A DNA stretch of 64,000 bases, taken from assembly GCA_902469965.1 (NCBI GenBank), contig CABREP010000002.1, forward strand, positions 16,385 through 80,384. The letters are read 5' to 3'. A program made the translations under genes and the position numbers. Positions 16,430-25,260 of the stretch are shown here, one piece after another. Each line of letters starts with the position of its first letter. Within the stretch, counting starts at the first letter, position 1. Below the pieces are notes generated by a model. The model was given only the letters and a program-made list of their open reading frames with translations. It ran no database searches and was not told the DNA's origin. Source of the stretch: Egerieimonas sp900552095. GTDB lineage: Bacteria > Bacillota > Clostridia > Lachnospirales > Lachnospiraceae.

Positions 16430-18565
16430 TTACATGGATTTCCTCTCCGCAATCTCCGCCATCTTTGCCTCATTCAGACGGGTATCTCCGTGAACCCTGC
16501 TGTAGGAGAGATAGCCGTTCATCCTGTCAATCTTGGTCAGATTTGTGGATCCGCAGACAGGGCATACATCCATTTCCAATTCCTGATGCCCGCAGTCATC
16601 ACAGTAAGCCAGAGAAAGATTTACCCCTTCATAATACCCCAGATCCATCGCCCGGCGGATCAGCGATTTGATTGCCGTCACGTTGTAATCAATGGGATAA
16701 CGCACATACTGAATCTTTCCTCCGTTGCACAGTTCCCAGAATCTGCCCTCCAGATCCTGCTTCTCAATGGGGGTGATGTCCTCCGTCACATGACAGTGGA
16801 AACTGTTGCTCACATAGGGACGGTCTGACACTTTATGCACGATCCCGTACATCTTGCGGAACTGCTCCACCTGAAGTCCGCAGAGACTCTCCGCCGGCGT
16901 TCCGTAGATTGCATAGAGAATGTTATCTTCTTTTTTGAATACATTAATCTTATCATTGATATACTGCATTACTTCCAGCGCAAACTGTCCGTCCTCCACC
17001 AGGGATTTTCCATTATAGAGTTCCTGCAGTTCATTCAGAGCAGTAATGCCAAAAGACGCCGTCATAGGACGCAGCAGCGGCCGGATCTTATCCTGCGGTT
17101 TTAAATTGCCGCCGTAGAAACCGCCTTCGCAGTAAGCCAGAGGATTGGTGGAGGCCCGCATTTCTCCCAGATAATCATAGGTTCTCTTGTGCAGGGAACG
17201 GATCATCTCCAGATAGAAATCCAGCACTTCATAGAAATCCCGGTTCTCAGCTCTTGACTTCGCCAGAATCATGGGCAGATGCAGGCTAACTGCACCGATA
17301 TTGAACCTTCCCACGAAAACAGGTACATCATTCTCATCAGCCGGTTCCATTCCTCCCCGCTCATACCAGGGACTTAAGAAAGCCCGGCAGCCCATGGGGC
17401 TTATCACCTTGCCATATTTTTTGTACATGCTGGAAATATAACCCTCGCCGGTCATGGACAGCCAGTCCGGATACATGGTCTTGGCCGAACATGCCACGCC
17501 AGCCTCAAAGACATCCTCACAGGGACAGCCCTCTCCGTGCAGATTTTTATCATACAGGAAAACGATCTTCGGGAAGAGAACCGGTTTCTTATGTCCCTTC
17601 TTCCCCTGTCCCTCCTTATGAACGTGAAGCAGGGAAATCGTCACCATTTTTTCAAAAAGGCCGGTTCCCAGTCCCAGCGTCACTGTGACAAAGGGATAAT
17701 CTCCTCTGGAAGAACCTACCGTATTCAACTTATACTCAATGCCCTGCCAGCCCTGGTCGCAATCCCGGCGCACTTTGTCAAGGGCATATTCCACTGCCTT
17801 TTCCTCCCGGCCCTTCCACTCCGGATCTGCATAGCGCAGGAACTCTTCATAATAATGATCATAACTCTTCTGTGCATAGGGCCCCAGGATCTTATCTACC
17901 TCCGGCACTGTAAATCCTCCGTACTGCTGCGCCGCCGTACTTAAGATAATATCTCCCATCACATCAAAGGCCGTATCCAGGGTCTTGGGTTCATTGTACC
18001 ACACGTTTCCCATCTCGAAACCGCCGCGCAGCACATTTGCCACATCAAACAGACAGCAGTTCATAGTATCCAGACGGGCAGACTGATCATGAATGTAAAT
18101 GTAACCGTCCTTGCAGGCCTGCAGCTCATTCCGGTTCATAAAGAACTTCCGGTAAAGTTCTTTGTTCAGCTCATTAAAGATCAGGCTGCGCTTGGTCGCC
18201 ACCAGCGCACTGTCTGTATTAGCATTGCTCTTATCCCCGATATAGCGGATGGACTGGCTCTTTGTATATACCTCATCCATCATATGGATAAAATCAATTT
18301 TGTAGTTCCTGTAATCCCGATAGCTCTTCGCCACCGCCGGATTTACCTGCTCCAGCGCCCCCTCCACAATGTTGTGCATATCCTGAATGGGAATATCCTT
18401 TTTGTTCAGAGATTCCGCCTTCTCTGTGGCAAAACGACAGATAAACTGTATCTCCTCCTCAGAAAAATGGTACAGGATCCTGGCAGCGGATTTATTTACC
18501 GCCCGCACGATCTTCTCTGCGTTAAAAAGTTCTCTCGTCCCGTCTTTTTTAATAATGTATATCAT
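16430..18565 (-). CDS. nrdD: Anaerobic ribonucleoside-triphosphate reductase NrdD
   Basis: 711 residues. An N-terminal ATP-cone (about 1-90), a ten-stranded barrel, a C-terminal four-Cys zinc site (CDDC and CPVC) and the glycyl-radical motif RMNGYL with Gly684. It makes deoxyribonucleotides without oxygen and needs the radical-SAM activase NrdG, which is not next to it here. The start at 18565 has GAGAGGAA upstream. Two NrdR boxes 31 bases apart lie between promoter and start, so NrdR/dATP repression is expected. Oxygen sensitivity fits a strict anaerobe. Confidence 0.96.
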   Translation of the reverse strand: MIYIIKKDGTRELFNAEKIVRAVNKSAARILYHFSEEEIQFICRFATEKAESLNKKDIPIQDMHNIVEGALEQVNPAVAKSYRDYRNYKIDFIHMMDEVYTKSQSIRYIGDKSNANTDSALVATKRSLIFNELNKELYRKFFMNRNELQACKDGYIYIHDQSARLDTMNCCLFDVANVLRGGFEMGNVWYNEPKTLDTAFDVMGDIILSTAAQQYGGFTVPEVDKILGPYAQKSYDHYYEEFLRYADPEWKGREEKAVEYALDKVRRDCDQGWQGIEYKLNTVGSSRGDYPFVTVTLGLGTGLFEKMVTISLLHVHKEGQGKKGHKKPVLFPKIVFLYDKNLHGEGCPCEDVFEAGVACSAKTMYPDWLSMTGEGYISSMYKKYGKVISPMGCRAFLSPWYERGGMEPADENDVPVFVGRFNIGAVSLHLPMILAKSRAENRDFYEVLDFYLEMIRSLHKRTYDYLGEMRASTNPLAYCEGGFYGGNLKPQDKIRPLLRPMTASFGITALNELQELYNGKSLVEDGQFALEVMQYINDKINVFKKEDNILYAIYGTPAESLCGLQVEQFRKMYGIVHKVSDRPYVSNSFHCHVTEDITPIEKQDLEGRFWELCNGGKIQYVRYPIDYNVTAIKSLIRRAMDLGYYEGVNLSLAYCDDCGHQELEMDVCPVCGSTNLTKIDRMNGYLSYSRVHGDTRLNEAKMAEIAERKSM

Positions 18566-18585
18566 AACATTCCTCTCCGCCCGTA

Positions 18586-18630
18586 ACACAATATCTTGTT
18601 TTCTCTTTTTATTTCTTTTCCATATCTTGT
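18586..18630. promoter_or_regulatory. Paired NrdR boxes upstream of nrdD
   Basis: ACACAATATCTTGT (18586-18599) matches the NrdR consensus. A second copy (18617-18630) shares its last nine bases exactly and is spaced 31 bp, three helical turns, from the first. Both lie 20-65 bases upstream of the nrdD start and just after a possible -10 (TATACT on the minus strand, 18647-18642). Confidence 0.85.
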
Positions 18631-18706
18631 ACGTCCCAGTAAGTATAGCACAGCCCTCCCGGAAAAGAAAGCCTCTATTTCATTTTCGGAAGTTTCACCA
18701 AATCTT

Positions 18707-20062
18707 CTATTCTGTCTGCTCTCTTGTAATATTCTTCAGCCATTTCAGACTCTTATACCGCCAAAAGGAAAAGGGCAGCTTCAAGATCTCATCGCTGGCC
18801 AGAAAAACAAAAGTCAGAGGCACGGAAAACTTCCAGACAAATGCCGCCACAGCTCCGAATAAAATAGAACCGCCCCAAAGCGCCGCCCCATCCAGGATCA
18901 AACCGAATCTGGTGTCTCCTCCGGAACGGAAGACTCCCACCACGAGAACGGTGTTGATACTCTGTCCCACACAGAAATAGGACATAATGTACATCATGTA
19001 TTTCAGATACTCACTGGCCTGCGGTGTCAGCGCCAGAAAATGCCGTGCAACAGGGGAGACGCCTAAAACTACCGCACCGCCGCAGAGCCCCAGGATAAAG
19101 GAAAGGCGCACGAACCGTCTGGCATATATTTTTGCCAGATCCTCCTTTCCCTCCCCGATCGTTTTCCCCAGCACCACCGCCGTGGCTCCGGCCACACCGA
19201 AAGATACTACCATGGCCAGCTGCCGCGTTACCTGAACCACGGAGTTTGCCGCCACAGCAGCGCTTCCCATATGTCCCAGGATCGCACTGATCGTGGCCAT
19301 ACCGCTTCCCCAGAGCAGCTCATTTACCAGAACCGGCATCACATAAAGGCCAAAATCCTTCATCAGCGCTTTCTCTCGGTAAAAAACATTTTTCAGCCGC
19401 AGACGCACCACCTGGTTGCGGCTGTTATGCCAGATTACGATCAGAAGTTCCACAAAACGGGCGATCGTCGTGGCAAGAGCCGCTCCCGCCACGCCCATCC
19501 GGGGCATTCCAAGAAGGCCGAAAATAAAGACGGCATTTAAAATCACATTTACCACCAGCGAAATACTGTAAACCACCGTGGCGATCACCACCTTCTCCAC
19601 ACTCCGCATGATATTCAGATATACCATTGTCACCGCCGTAAAAAGATAGGAGACAGCCACAATCCGCAGATAGGGCACACCCGCCTGAATAATCTCCTCA
19701 TCGTTGGTGAAGATCCGCATCAGGGAAGCCGGCATGATCTCAGCCGCCGCGGTAAAAAGGATGCCTACCACGATGGCGATTCTAAGAGAGATCCCCAGCA
19801 CCCGCTCAATCGTCTTCTTATCCTGCCGCCCCCAGTACTGAGCCGTCAGGACTGCAGCCCCTGAAGTAAGGCCAAAAAAGATAAGATTCAAAATAAAATA
19901 AACCTGGCCTCCCAGCGAAGACGCGGAAAGAGCCGTCTCTCCTACTTTTCCCAGCATAATTACATCCGCCGAGGTCACCCCCACGTTAATCAGATTCTGC
20001 AAAGCCATAGGCAGAACCAGAGCAACAACCATCTTGTAAAACCGTTTCTTTTCCTGATCCAT
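18707..20062 (-). CDS. MATE family efflux transporter
   Basis: 451 residues with 12 predicted hydrophobic segments and the MATE pattern of two related halves (PMALQNLINVGVTSADVIML near the N-terminus; GVFRSGGDTRFGLILDGAAL near residue 380). It should export organic cations or drugs in exchange for sodium or protons across the cytoplasmic membrane. Substrate unknown. It is the first of two MATE genes in the window; this one has no regulator gene beside it. Confidence 0.9.
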   Translation of the reverse strand: MDQEKKRFYKMVVALVLPMALQNLINVGVTSADVIMLGKVGETALSASSLGGQVYFILNLIFFGLTSGAAVLTAQYWGRQDKKTIERVLGISLRIAIVVGILFTAAAEIMPASLMRIFTNDEEIIQAGVPYLRIVAVSYLFTAVTMVYLNIMRSVEKVVIATVVYSISLVVNVILNAVFIFGLLGMPRMGVAGAALATTIARFVELLIVIWHNSRNQVVRLRLKNVFYREKALMKDFGLYVMPVLVNELLWGSGMATISAILGHMGSAAVAANSVVQVTRQLAMVVSFGVAGATAVVLGKTIGEGKEDLAKIYARRFVRLSFILGLCGGAVVLGVSPVARHFLALTPQASEYLKYMMYIMSYFCVGQSINTVLVVGVFRSGGDTRFGLILDGAALWGGSILFGAVAAFVWKFSVPLTFVFLASDEILKLPFSFWRYKSLKWLKNITREQTE

Positions 20063-20173
20063 CTGTTTCTCCTCATTTACTCAGAAAGAGGCTGCCGGAA
20101 AATACTCTCTTCCTGCGTATTTCCCAGCAGCTTCTTCCCGTTTGTTTCTATCCTGTTTCTGTGTTACAGCTCA

Positions 20174-20941
20174 TCAGCAGGTGGTATCTACCGTAAAAAT
20201 CAGGCTTGCCTCCCCTTCGATCTCAAGGCGTGCTCCCTGATACAGCCTGAGATTATTCAGCTGATGTGTGCCCGCCTTTTTGGAGGTACTCTCCAAGCCC
20301 ATAATGTATTTGCGAAGGTAAAGGCCGTTTTCCTTATCTTCCAGCGCCAGCCTGGAAGTTCCCTCTTCCTCAGCTGTGACCACCTGGTAACATCCCTCCG
20401 GCAGATCTTCTCCTATAAGATACTGTCCCGGCTCCAGTTCCCAGGCCATTCCCTCCTGGCCGCTCTCCGGTATCCTTCCGATCTCGCTGTAAAGGGTGTT
20501 ATCCAGCACTTCTACTTCTGTCTGCTCCACGTTCACAGAGGTAGTCCACTCCTCCTGGCTCTCCTCCTTCTCTCTGGCGCCAAAGAATCCTAACGGCACA
20601 AGCACCAGTACCAGCACAAGCGTTACAGCCAGAATCAGGAAGAGTCCTTTATTTTTATTCCGGTACGGTCTTCCGCCCCGAACTGCAGAAGTATAAGTTT
20701 CCGCTCTTTTCCGCGCCGCCTTCTGCCAGCTGTCTGCCAGGGTGGCAGAATTCTTCTTTTCCTTTCCCGCATCTGCAGTCTCCTGCGGTTCCGCCGTTTT
20801 CTGCCGTGTTTCCGTCCCCGTATCGGGAACGCGATTCTCATTCAGCCGATAATCCGCCGTTCTTCTGGTATAATCCATCCCGCAGTCGCTGCACCGGCCT
20901 TCCCGTATCTTTCCTCCGCAAAGCTGACATCTTGTCTCCAT
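20174..20941 (-). CDS. Zinc-ribbon membrane protein of unknown function
   Basis: 255 residues. An N-terminal four-Cys zinc ribbon (CQLCGGKIREGRCSDCG), a polar low-complexity linker (about 25-110), one transmembrane helix (about 120-140, LFLILAVTLVLVLVLVPLG), and an outside domain of about 110 residues containing ELEPGQYLIGEDLPEGCYQV. That last block looks like a small beta module that repeats in clostridial surface proteins. The ribosome site GGAGGGAA sets the start at 20941. The layout (zinc ribbon inside, sensor-like domain outside) hints at signalling, but that is inference. Confidence 0.7.
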   Translation of the reverse strand: METRCQLCGGKIREGRCSDCGMDYTRRTADYRLNENRVPDTGTETRQKTAEPQETADAGKEKKNSATLADSWQKAARKRAETYTSAVRGGRPYRNKNKGLFLILAVTLVLVLVLVPLGFFGAREKEESQEEWTTSVNVEQTEVEVLDNTLYSEIGRIPESGQEGMAWELEPGQYLIGEDLPEGCYQVVTAEEEGTSRLALEDKENGLYLRKYIMGLESTSKKAGTHQLNNLRLYQGARLEIEGEASLIFTVDTTC

Positions 20942-21035
20942 CCCGTTCCCTCCTTCGCGCTTTTTCTCCTGTCTATAGCATATCTGCCACCGGGTCATTT
21001 GTCAATATCGCGCCGGCCTGCGGCAAAACTTTTTC

Positions 21036-21063
21036 TTGCATATTTTCTGCTTTCGGTTATAAT
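21036..21063 (+). promoter_or_regulatory. Predicted promoter of asnA
   Basis: TTGCAT (21036-21041), 16 bases, TATAAT (21058-21063); leader about 35 bases. Confidence 0.6.
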
Positions 21064-21102
21064 GGAAACATCGTTTTAATAAACCAAACAGGAGGGATGT
21101 AT

Positions 21103-22113
21103 ATGGAACATTTAATGATTCCGGAGGGTTATCAGTCTGCTCTGAATCTTCACGATACCCAGCAGGCCATTAAGACCGTTAAAGACTTTTTTCAGCAGAA
21201 TCTGGTGCAGCGCCTGAATCTGCTCCGCGTTTCCGCTCCCCTTTTCGTCACCCCCGAGTCCGGGCTTAACGACAACTTAAACGGAGTAGAACGCCCCGTC
21301 AGTTTCGGAATCCGGGAAAAGGACGACGCTCCTGCAGAGATCGTCCACTCTCTGGCCAAATGGAAACGATACGCCCTGAAAAAATACGGTTTTTCTTTCG
21401 GTGAAGGTCTCTACACTGATATGAATGCGATCCGCCGCGATGAAGACACCGACAATATCCACTCCATCTATGTGGATCAGTGGGACTGGGAAAAGATCAT
21501 CCGAAAAGAAGACCGCACCGTGGAGACTCTTCAGGAGGCGGTCCGCACCGTATATAAATGTCTGAAGAAAACAGAAAAATTTATGTCGATCCAGTATGAT
21601 TACATTGAAGAGATCCTGCCGAAGGAAATCTTCTTTATCACCTCCCAGGAACTGGAAGACCGGTATCCGAATCTCACCCCGAAAGAAAGAGAATATCGGA
21701 TCTGCAAAGAAAAAGGAGCCGTTTTCATCATGCAGATCGGAGATCTCCTCACTTCCGGCATTCCCCACGACGGCCGTGCTCCCGATTACGACGACTGGGC
21801 TTTAAACGGCGATATTCTGGTCTATTATCCAATTCTGGACATTGCGCTGGAACTGTCCTCCATGGGAATCCGTGTAGATGAAAACTCACTGGCGGAACAG
21901 CTGAAAAAATCCGGCTGCGAAGACCGGGCCAAACTGCCCTTCCAGAAGGCTGTGCTGGAAAAAGAACTGCCCTACACCATCGGCGGAGGCATCGGTCAGT
22001 CCCGTATCTGTATGTTCTACCTGCGCAAGGCTCATATTGGAGAAGTGCAGTGTTCTCTGTGGCCAGAATGGACAGAAGAAGAATGCAGAAAAAACGGCAT
22101 TCAGCTTCTGTAA
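21103..22113 (+). CDS. asnA: Aspartate--ammonia ligase (AsnA)
   Basis: 336 residues, matching the family (about 330). Conserved blocks include VSAPLFVTPESGLNDNLNG, ERPVSFGI, IYVDQWDWEK and GGGIGQSRICMFYLRKAHIG, typical of this class II tRNA-synthetase-like enzyme. It makes asparagine from aspartate, ammonia and ATP. The window also has asnB (43847-45700), so both ammonia- and glutamine-dependent routes exist. The start at 21103 is chosen because AGGAGGG lies six bases upstream; the earlier ATG directly abuts it. Confidence 0.96.
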   Translation: MEHLMIPEGYQSALNLHDTQQAIKTVKDFFQQNLVQRLNLLRVSAPLFVTPESGLNDNLNGVERPVSFGIREKDDAPAEIVHSLAKWKRYALKKYGFSFGEGLYTDMNAIRRDEDTDNIHSIYVDQWDWEKIIRKEDRTVETLQEAVRTVYKCLKKTEKFMSIQYDYIEEILPKEIFFITSQELEDRYPNLTPKEREYRICKEKGAVFIMQIGDLLTSGIPHDGRAPDYDDWALNGDILVYYPILDIALELSSMGIRVDENSLAEQLKKSGCEDRAKLPFQKAVLEKELPYTIGGGIGQSRICMFYLRKAHIGEVQCSLWPEWTEEECRKNGIQLL

Positions 22114-22125
22114 TGCGAAGACCGT

Positions 22126-22167
22126 AAAAAGGTGTGTGAACAGACTTTTTTGTTCACACACCTTTTT
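22126..22167 (+). terminator. Terminator after asnA
   Basis: A 17-bp perfect stem (AAAAAGGTGTGTGAACA and complement) ending in a T run. Confidence 0.9.
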
Positions 22168-22194
22168 TCAATTCAATATCCATCAAACGCTTCT

Positions 22195-22585
22195 TTACGT
22201 TCCTGCAGATGCCAGCGCAATGCCAATACAAATGAGAATGGGTATCGCTCCCATAAAGCCAAAAACGAGGCTCAGCACCCGATAGCTTCTATTATCATAT
22301 CCCAGAATATAAGACTGTCCCGGTTTGCGGGGATTGTAGAGGATTTCCACCTCCGCCCCTTTCTGCGGCATCTGCCTGGAAAAGGAAGTCCACCTGATAT
22401 TCATAAGCAGGAAAATACCGGATTCTCAGACTTCCCTGCGTGGAAGCCTCATAACCGACGATCACCGCCCGGGCGCTTTTTGTACATCTCTTCTTCTGAT
22501 TTCCCAAAAGAATCTCCAGCACCAGTGCCGGAATGAGAAATGCCGCCCCCAGCCCACAAAGCGTCAGTACCAAACCCAATTCCAT
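22195..22585 (-). pseudogene. DUF3592-like membrane protein gene, frameshifted
   Basis: Two overlapping reading frames give one protein when joined. The first (from 22585) has an N-terminal hydrophobic segment, then ARAVIVGYEAS and RYFPAYEYQV. It then loses the pattern and ends at 22295. The second frame resumes as SFSRQMPQKGAEVEILYNPR and GQSYILGYD and ends in a transmembrane helix (residues to 22195). The switch is near 22385-22395 and needs a shift of one base (one extra or two missing). The intact form would be about 125-130 residues, like the next gene upstream. A good ribosome site (GGGAGGAA) precedes the start. It may be a true pseudogene or a sequencing error. Confidence 0.7.
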
Positions 22586-22600
22586 CTTCTTTTCCTCCCG

Positions 22601-23056
22601 TCACATTTTCCAGAATACAAAAACAGCCAGTCCGGCTACGAAAATCCCCATCAGAGTTTTGCACAGATTTGCCAGAATACTCCCCGCTGCCTGTTCTCTC
22701 AAAATTGCAATATTTCTCTTCTTATCATAATAAAAGATCACCGGACGCCCTCCTTCCTCTTTCCGAAATTTTTCTTTCCAGAACCGCCTGCTGTGTCTGG
22801 TCAGATTCCACTTTTTGGTGGTCGGCACCCGAATTTGTTCTCCGTTTTCTTCCAGTTCCACAAAGAAAGTATACTCTGTATAATCTCCGCCTCCTCTCGG
22901 CATCCATCCGCCCCCGGTCTTTTTCAGCGCGATGATTCTCCCCTGTCTGAGGTTTTCTGATCTTTGTACCTGAAACATCAGGACCCACGCCTTCACACTT
23001 TCCTCCAGCATGATCCAGCTTCCCAGAAGACACATCCCTATGATCAAAAATTTCAT
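22601..23056 (-). CDS. DUF3592-like membrane protein
   Basis: 151 residues. An N-terminal hydrophobic segment (about 3-20), a beta-rich soluble part with YTEYTFFVELEENGEQI and PVIFYYDKKRNIAIL, and a C-terminal transmembrane helix (about 132-150). This layout matches the DUF3592 type of small membrane proteins. It starts 21 bases after the B12 transport ATPase gene, with GGAGGAG upstream, and is followed 15 bases later by a broken related gene. Its link to cobalamin uptake is only positional; function unknown. Confidence 0.6.
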   Translation of the reverse strand: MKFLIIGMCLLGSWIMLEESVKAWVLMFQVQRSENLRQGRIIALKKTGGGWMPRGGGDYTEYTFFVELEENGEQIRVPTTKKWNLTRHSRRFWKEKFRKEEGGRPVIFYYDKKRNIAILREQAAGSILANLCKTLMGIFVAGLAVFVFWKM

Positions 23057-23077
23057 TTTTTCTCCTCCGCCGCAAAA

Positions 23078-24181
23078 CTATCTGACTTCTTCCAGTTTTC
23101 CCATCTTCCTGGCTGCCTGGATCAGTTCTTCCATCCTGCGATTGCAGGAACCGATCTCCACCCCGGCATTGATCACACGGGTACAGTTCTCCATCCATTC
23201 CAGCGCCCGCCCAAAAGTTTCTGCACTGATTTCCCGGAAAGGTCTCTCCGTGATGACCTCTGCCGCTAGAAGACGAGCCAGACGACAATCAATATCATTC
23301 TCATAAAGGATCCCCGCCACAAAAGGAAGGTTCGCTTTCTGCAGTTTCCGATATACCGGAATGCCATTCCCACAGGAGGAAAGGACGAATATCTGCGGTT
23401 TTCCCTCCGGTCTGGGCAGCTCAATACTCCCAAAACAGGGATCAAAATGGCCATTATCAATCCCGTAAAGTTCCCGGATCACCTCCTCCCGGAAGATTTC
23501 CTCCGGTTCTCCGTAACGGAAGATATGATCCCCTTTCACGCACAGGATCTTATCTGAAATCTTCTGAGCCAGGTCGATCTCATGGAGCGACAGAATCACT
23601 GTAATGCCCTTTTCTTTCGCCATACGGCTTAAGATCGAGAGCAGTTCCAGTTTATGCCGGATATCAAGAAAAGAAGTCGGCTCATCCAACACGATAATTT
23701 CCGGTTCCTGACAGATAGCCCGAGCCAGAAGCACCCTCTGGCGCTGCCCGTCGCTGATGGCATTAAAATCTCTGTCCCCCAGTTCTTGGGCATGCACCGC
23801 CTCCATCGCTTCCTCCACCTTTTTTTCATCCTCCGCAGAAAGGATTCCCAACTTTCCCGTGTAAGGATAACGGCCGGAAGCCACAATATCGTGGCAGGTC
23901 ATAAGTTCCGGCCGCATCCGCTCCGTCAGCACCACCGCCATCTGGGTGGCCAGTTCTTTATTTGAGATCTGATGCAGATTTTTCTCATTAAAGATAACCT
24001 TCCCACCGATCAGCTTCAGCTGCCTTGTAATACTCTTCAGGATCGTCGATTTTCCGGAACCATTCGGGCCGATCAGCGTAACGATCTCCCCCTTTTCGAT
24101 TCCCAGAACAATGTCCCGGATCAGCGGTTTTCCATTGTATCCCACCGACAAATCCTGCATCTGAAAATAATACTCCCTCAT
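23078..24181 (-). CDS. btuD: ABC transporter ATP-binding protein, B12/iron-complex type, with C-terminal extra domain
   Basis: 367 residues. Residues 1-250 are a FecE/BtuD-type ATPase: Walker A GPNGSGKST (38-46), the signature region SDGQRQRVLLARAI, and Walker B IIVLDEPTSF. The last 110 residues are an extra domain (IFVLSSCGNGIPVYRKLQ, then IDCRLARLLAAEV) that a standard ATPase of about 250 residues lacks. It powers import by the permease encoded just before it (3-base gap). The cobalamin riboswitch ahead of the operon points to B12 or its precursors as substrate. The gene name rests on that context. Confidence 0.85.
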   Translation of the reverse strand: MREYYFQMQDLSVGYNGKPLIRDIVLGIEKGEIVTLIGPNGSGKSTILKSITRQLKLIGGKVIFNEKNLHQISNKELATQMAVVLTERMRPELMTCHDIVASGRYPYTGKLGILSAEDEKKVEEAMEAVHAQELGDRDFNAISDGQRQRVLLARAICQEPEIIVLDEPTSFLDIRHKLELLSILSRMAKEKGITVILSLHEIDLAQKISDKILCVKGDHIFRYGEPEEIFREEVIRELYGIDNGHFDPCFGSIELPRPEGKPQIFVLSSCGNGIPVYRKLQKANLPFVAGILYENDIDCRLARLLAAEVITERPFREISAETFGRALEWMENCTRVINAGVEIGSCNRRMEELIQAARKMGKLEEVR

Positions 24182-24184
24182 CTT

Positions 24185-25246
24185 CTATCTCCTCTTCTTG
24201 CGCAGCATCATACCGATCACCACCGGAGCGCCGAAAATAGATGTTACCGTGCTGATATTCAGTTCCATGGGGCTAAATGCCATCCGGGCAATCAAGTCAC
24301 ACATCATACAAAAAACAGCTCCGCCCAGAAAAGTGCCCGGTATGACAATCAGCGGCCTTGACGTATTAAGTCCCGTCTTAATCAGATGGGGAACCGCGAT
24401 CCCCACAAAGGAAATGGGACCGGCAAAAGCAGTCACACAGGCAGAAAGCACACTGGAGAGCAGGATAAGTGCTACCCGGAACACTTTGATATTTACACCC
24501 ATGCTCTGTGCATAAGCCTCTCCCAGCTGATAAGCACCGATGGGCTTGGACATCAGAAAGGTAATCACTGCCGCAATTCCTACAATAATGGCTGCAACCT
24601 GTACATTGCTCCAGCTCATACCCGAAAAACTTCCCTGGGACCAGCCGTGCAGATTGGCAATATCCGAATCCTCTGCAAATGTAACAATAAAATCTGTCAC
24701 GGCAGAACAGATATAGCCGATCATAATTCCTGTGACCAGAAGCGTTGCCATATGATGGATCCGCCGGGAAATCAGAAGAATAAATCCTGTGGCGATCAGC
24801 GATCCCACAAAGGCCGCCAGTACCAGCGTATAAGAAGAAATTTTCTTAAAGCGCTCCAGAAAACAGATCATAACCACAGCTACCACCATCTTCGCCCCGG
24901 AGGAGATTCCCAGTTCATATGGTCCTGCAATGGGATTGTCAAAAAAGGTCTGCAGAAGAAACCCGGATAAAGACAGGGCACCGCCCAGAATCGCCGCCAT
25001 CAGAATACGGGGCAGACGGATCTTCCAAATAATATTGTACTCCGTCCCTTCCCCGCCTCCGTTAAAAATAATTTCCAGGATTTTCCCTACAGAAATATCC
25101 GTGCTTCCCGTATTGATATTCAAGATCGTGATCGCCAGAAATGCCAGAAAAAGCAGAAGGAAAACTGCTGTATAACGGGATCTCCGCCTGAAATTTTCTC
25201 TGTGAAAAACTCCTCCGCTCACCGCGTCTGTATGTTTTTTCTTCAT
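24185..25246 (-). CDS. btuC: FecCD/BtuC family ABC transporter permease
   Basis: 353 residues with about ten transmembrane helices. Typical FecCD blocks are RLPRILMAAILGGALSLSGF near the N-terminus, GPYELGISSGAK, and GPISFVGIAVPHLIK, the last binding the ATPase. It forms the membrane channel of a type II importer. I start at 25246 (MKKKHTDAV), preceded by GGGGGGAA; longer versions would run back into the binding-protein gene. Gap to the binding protein 14 bases. The B12 substrate is inferred from the upstream riboswitch. Confidence 0.9.
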   Translation of the reverse strand: MKKKHTDAVSGGVFHRENFRRRSRYTAVFLLLFLAFLAITILNINTGSTDISVGKILEIIFNGGGEGTEYNIIWKIRLPRILMAAILGGALSLSGFLLQTFFDNPIAGPYELGISSGAKMVVAVVMICFLERFKKISSYTLVLAAFVGSLIATGFILLISRRIHHMATLLVTGIMIGYICSAVTDFIVTFAEDSDIANLHGWSQGSFSGMSWSNVQVAAIIVGIAAVITFLMSKPIGAYQLGEAYAQSMGVNIKVFRVALILLSSVLSACVTAFAGPISFVGIAVPHLIKTGLNTSRPLIVIPGTFLGGAVFCMMCDLIARMAFSPMELNISTVTSIFGAPVVIGMMLRKKRR

Positions 25247-25260
25247 AATCTTCCCCCCGG

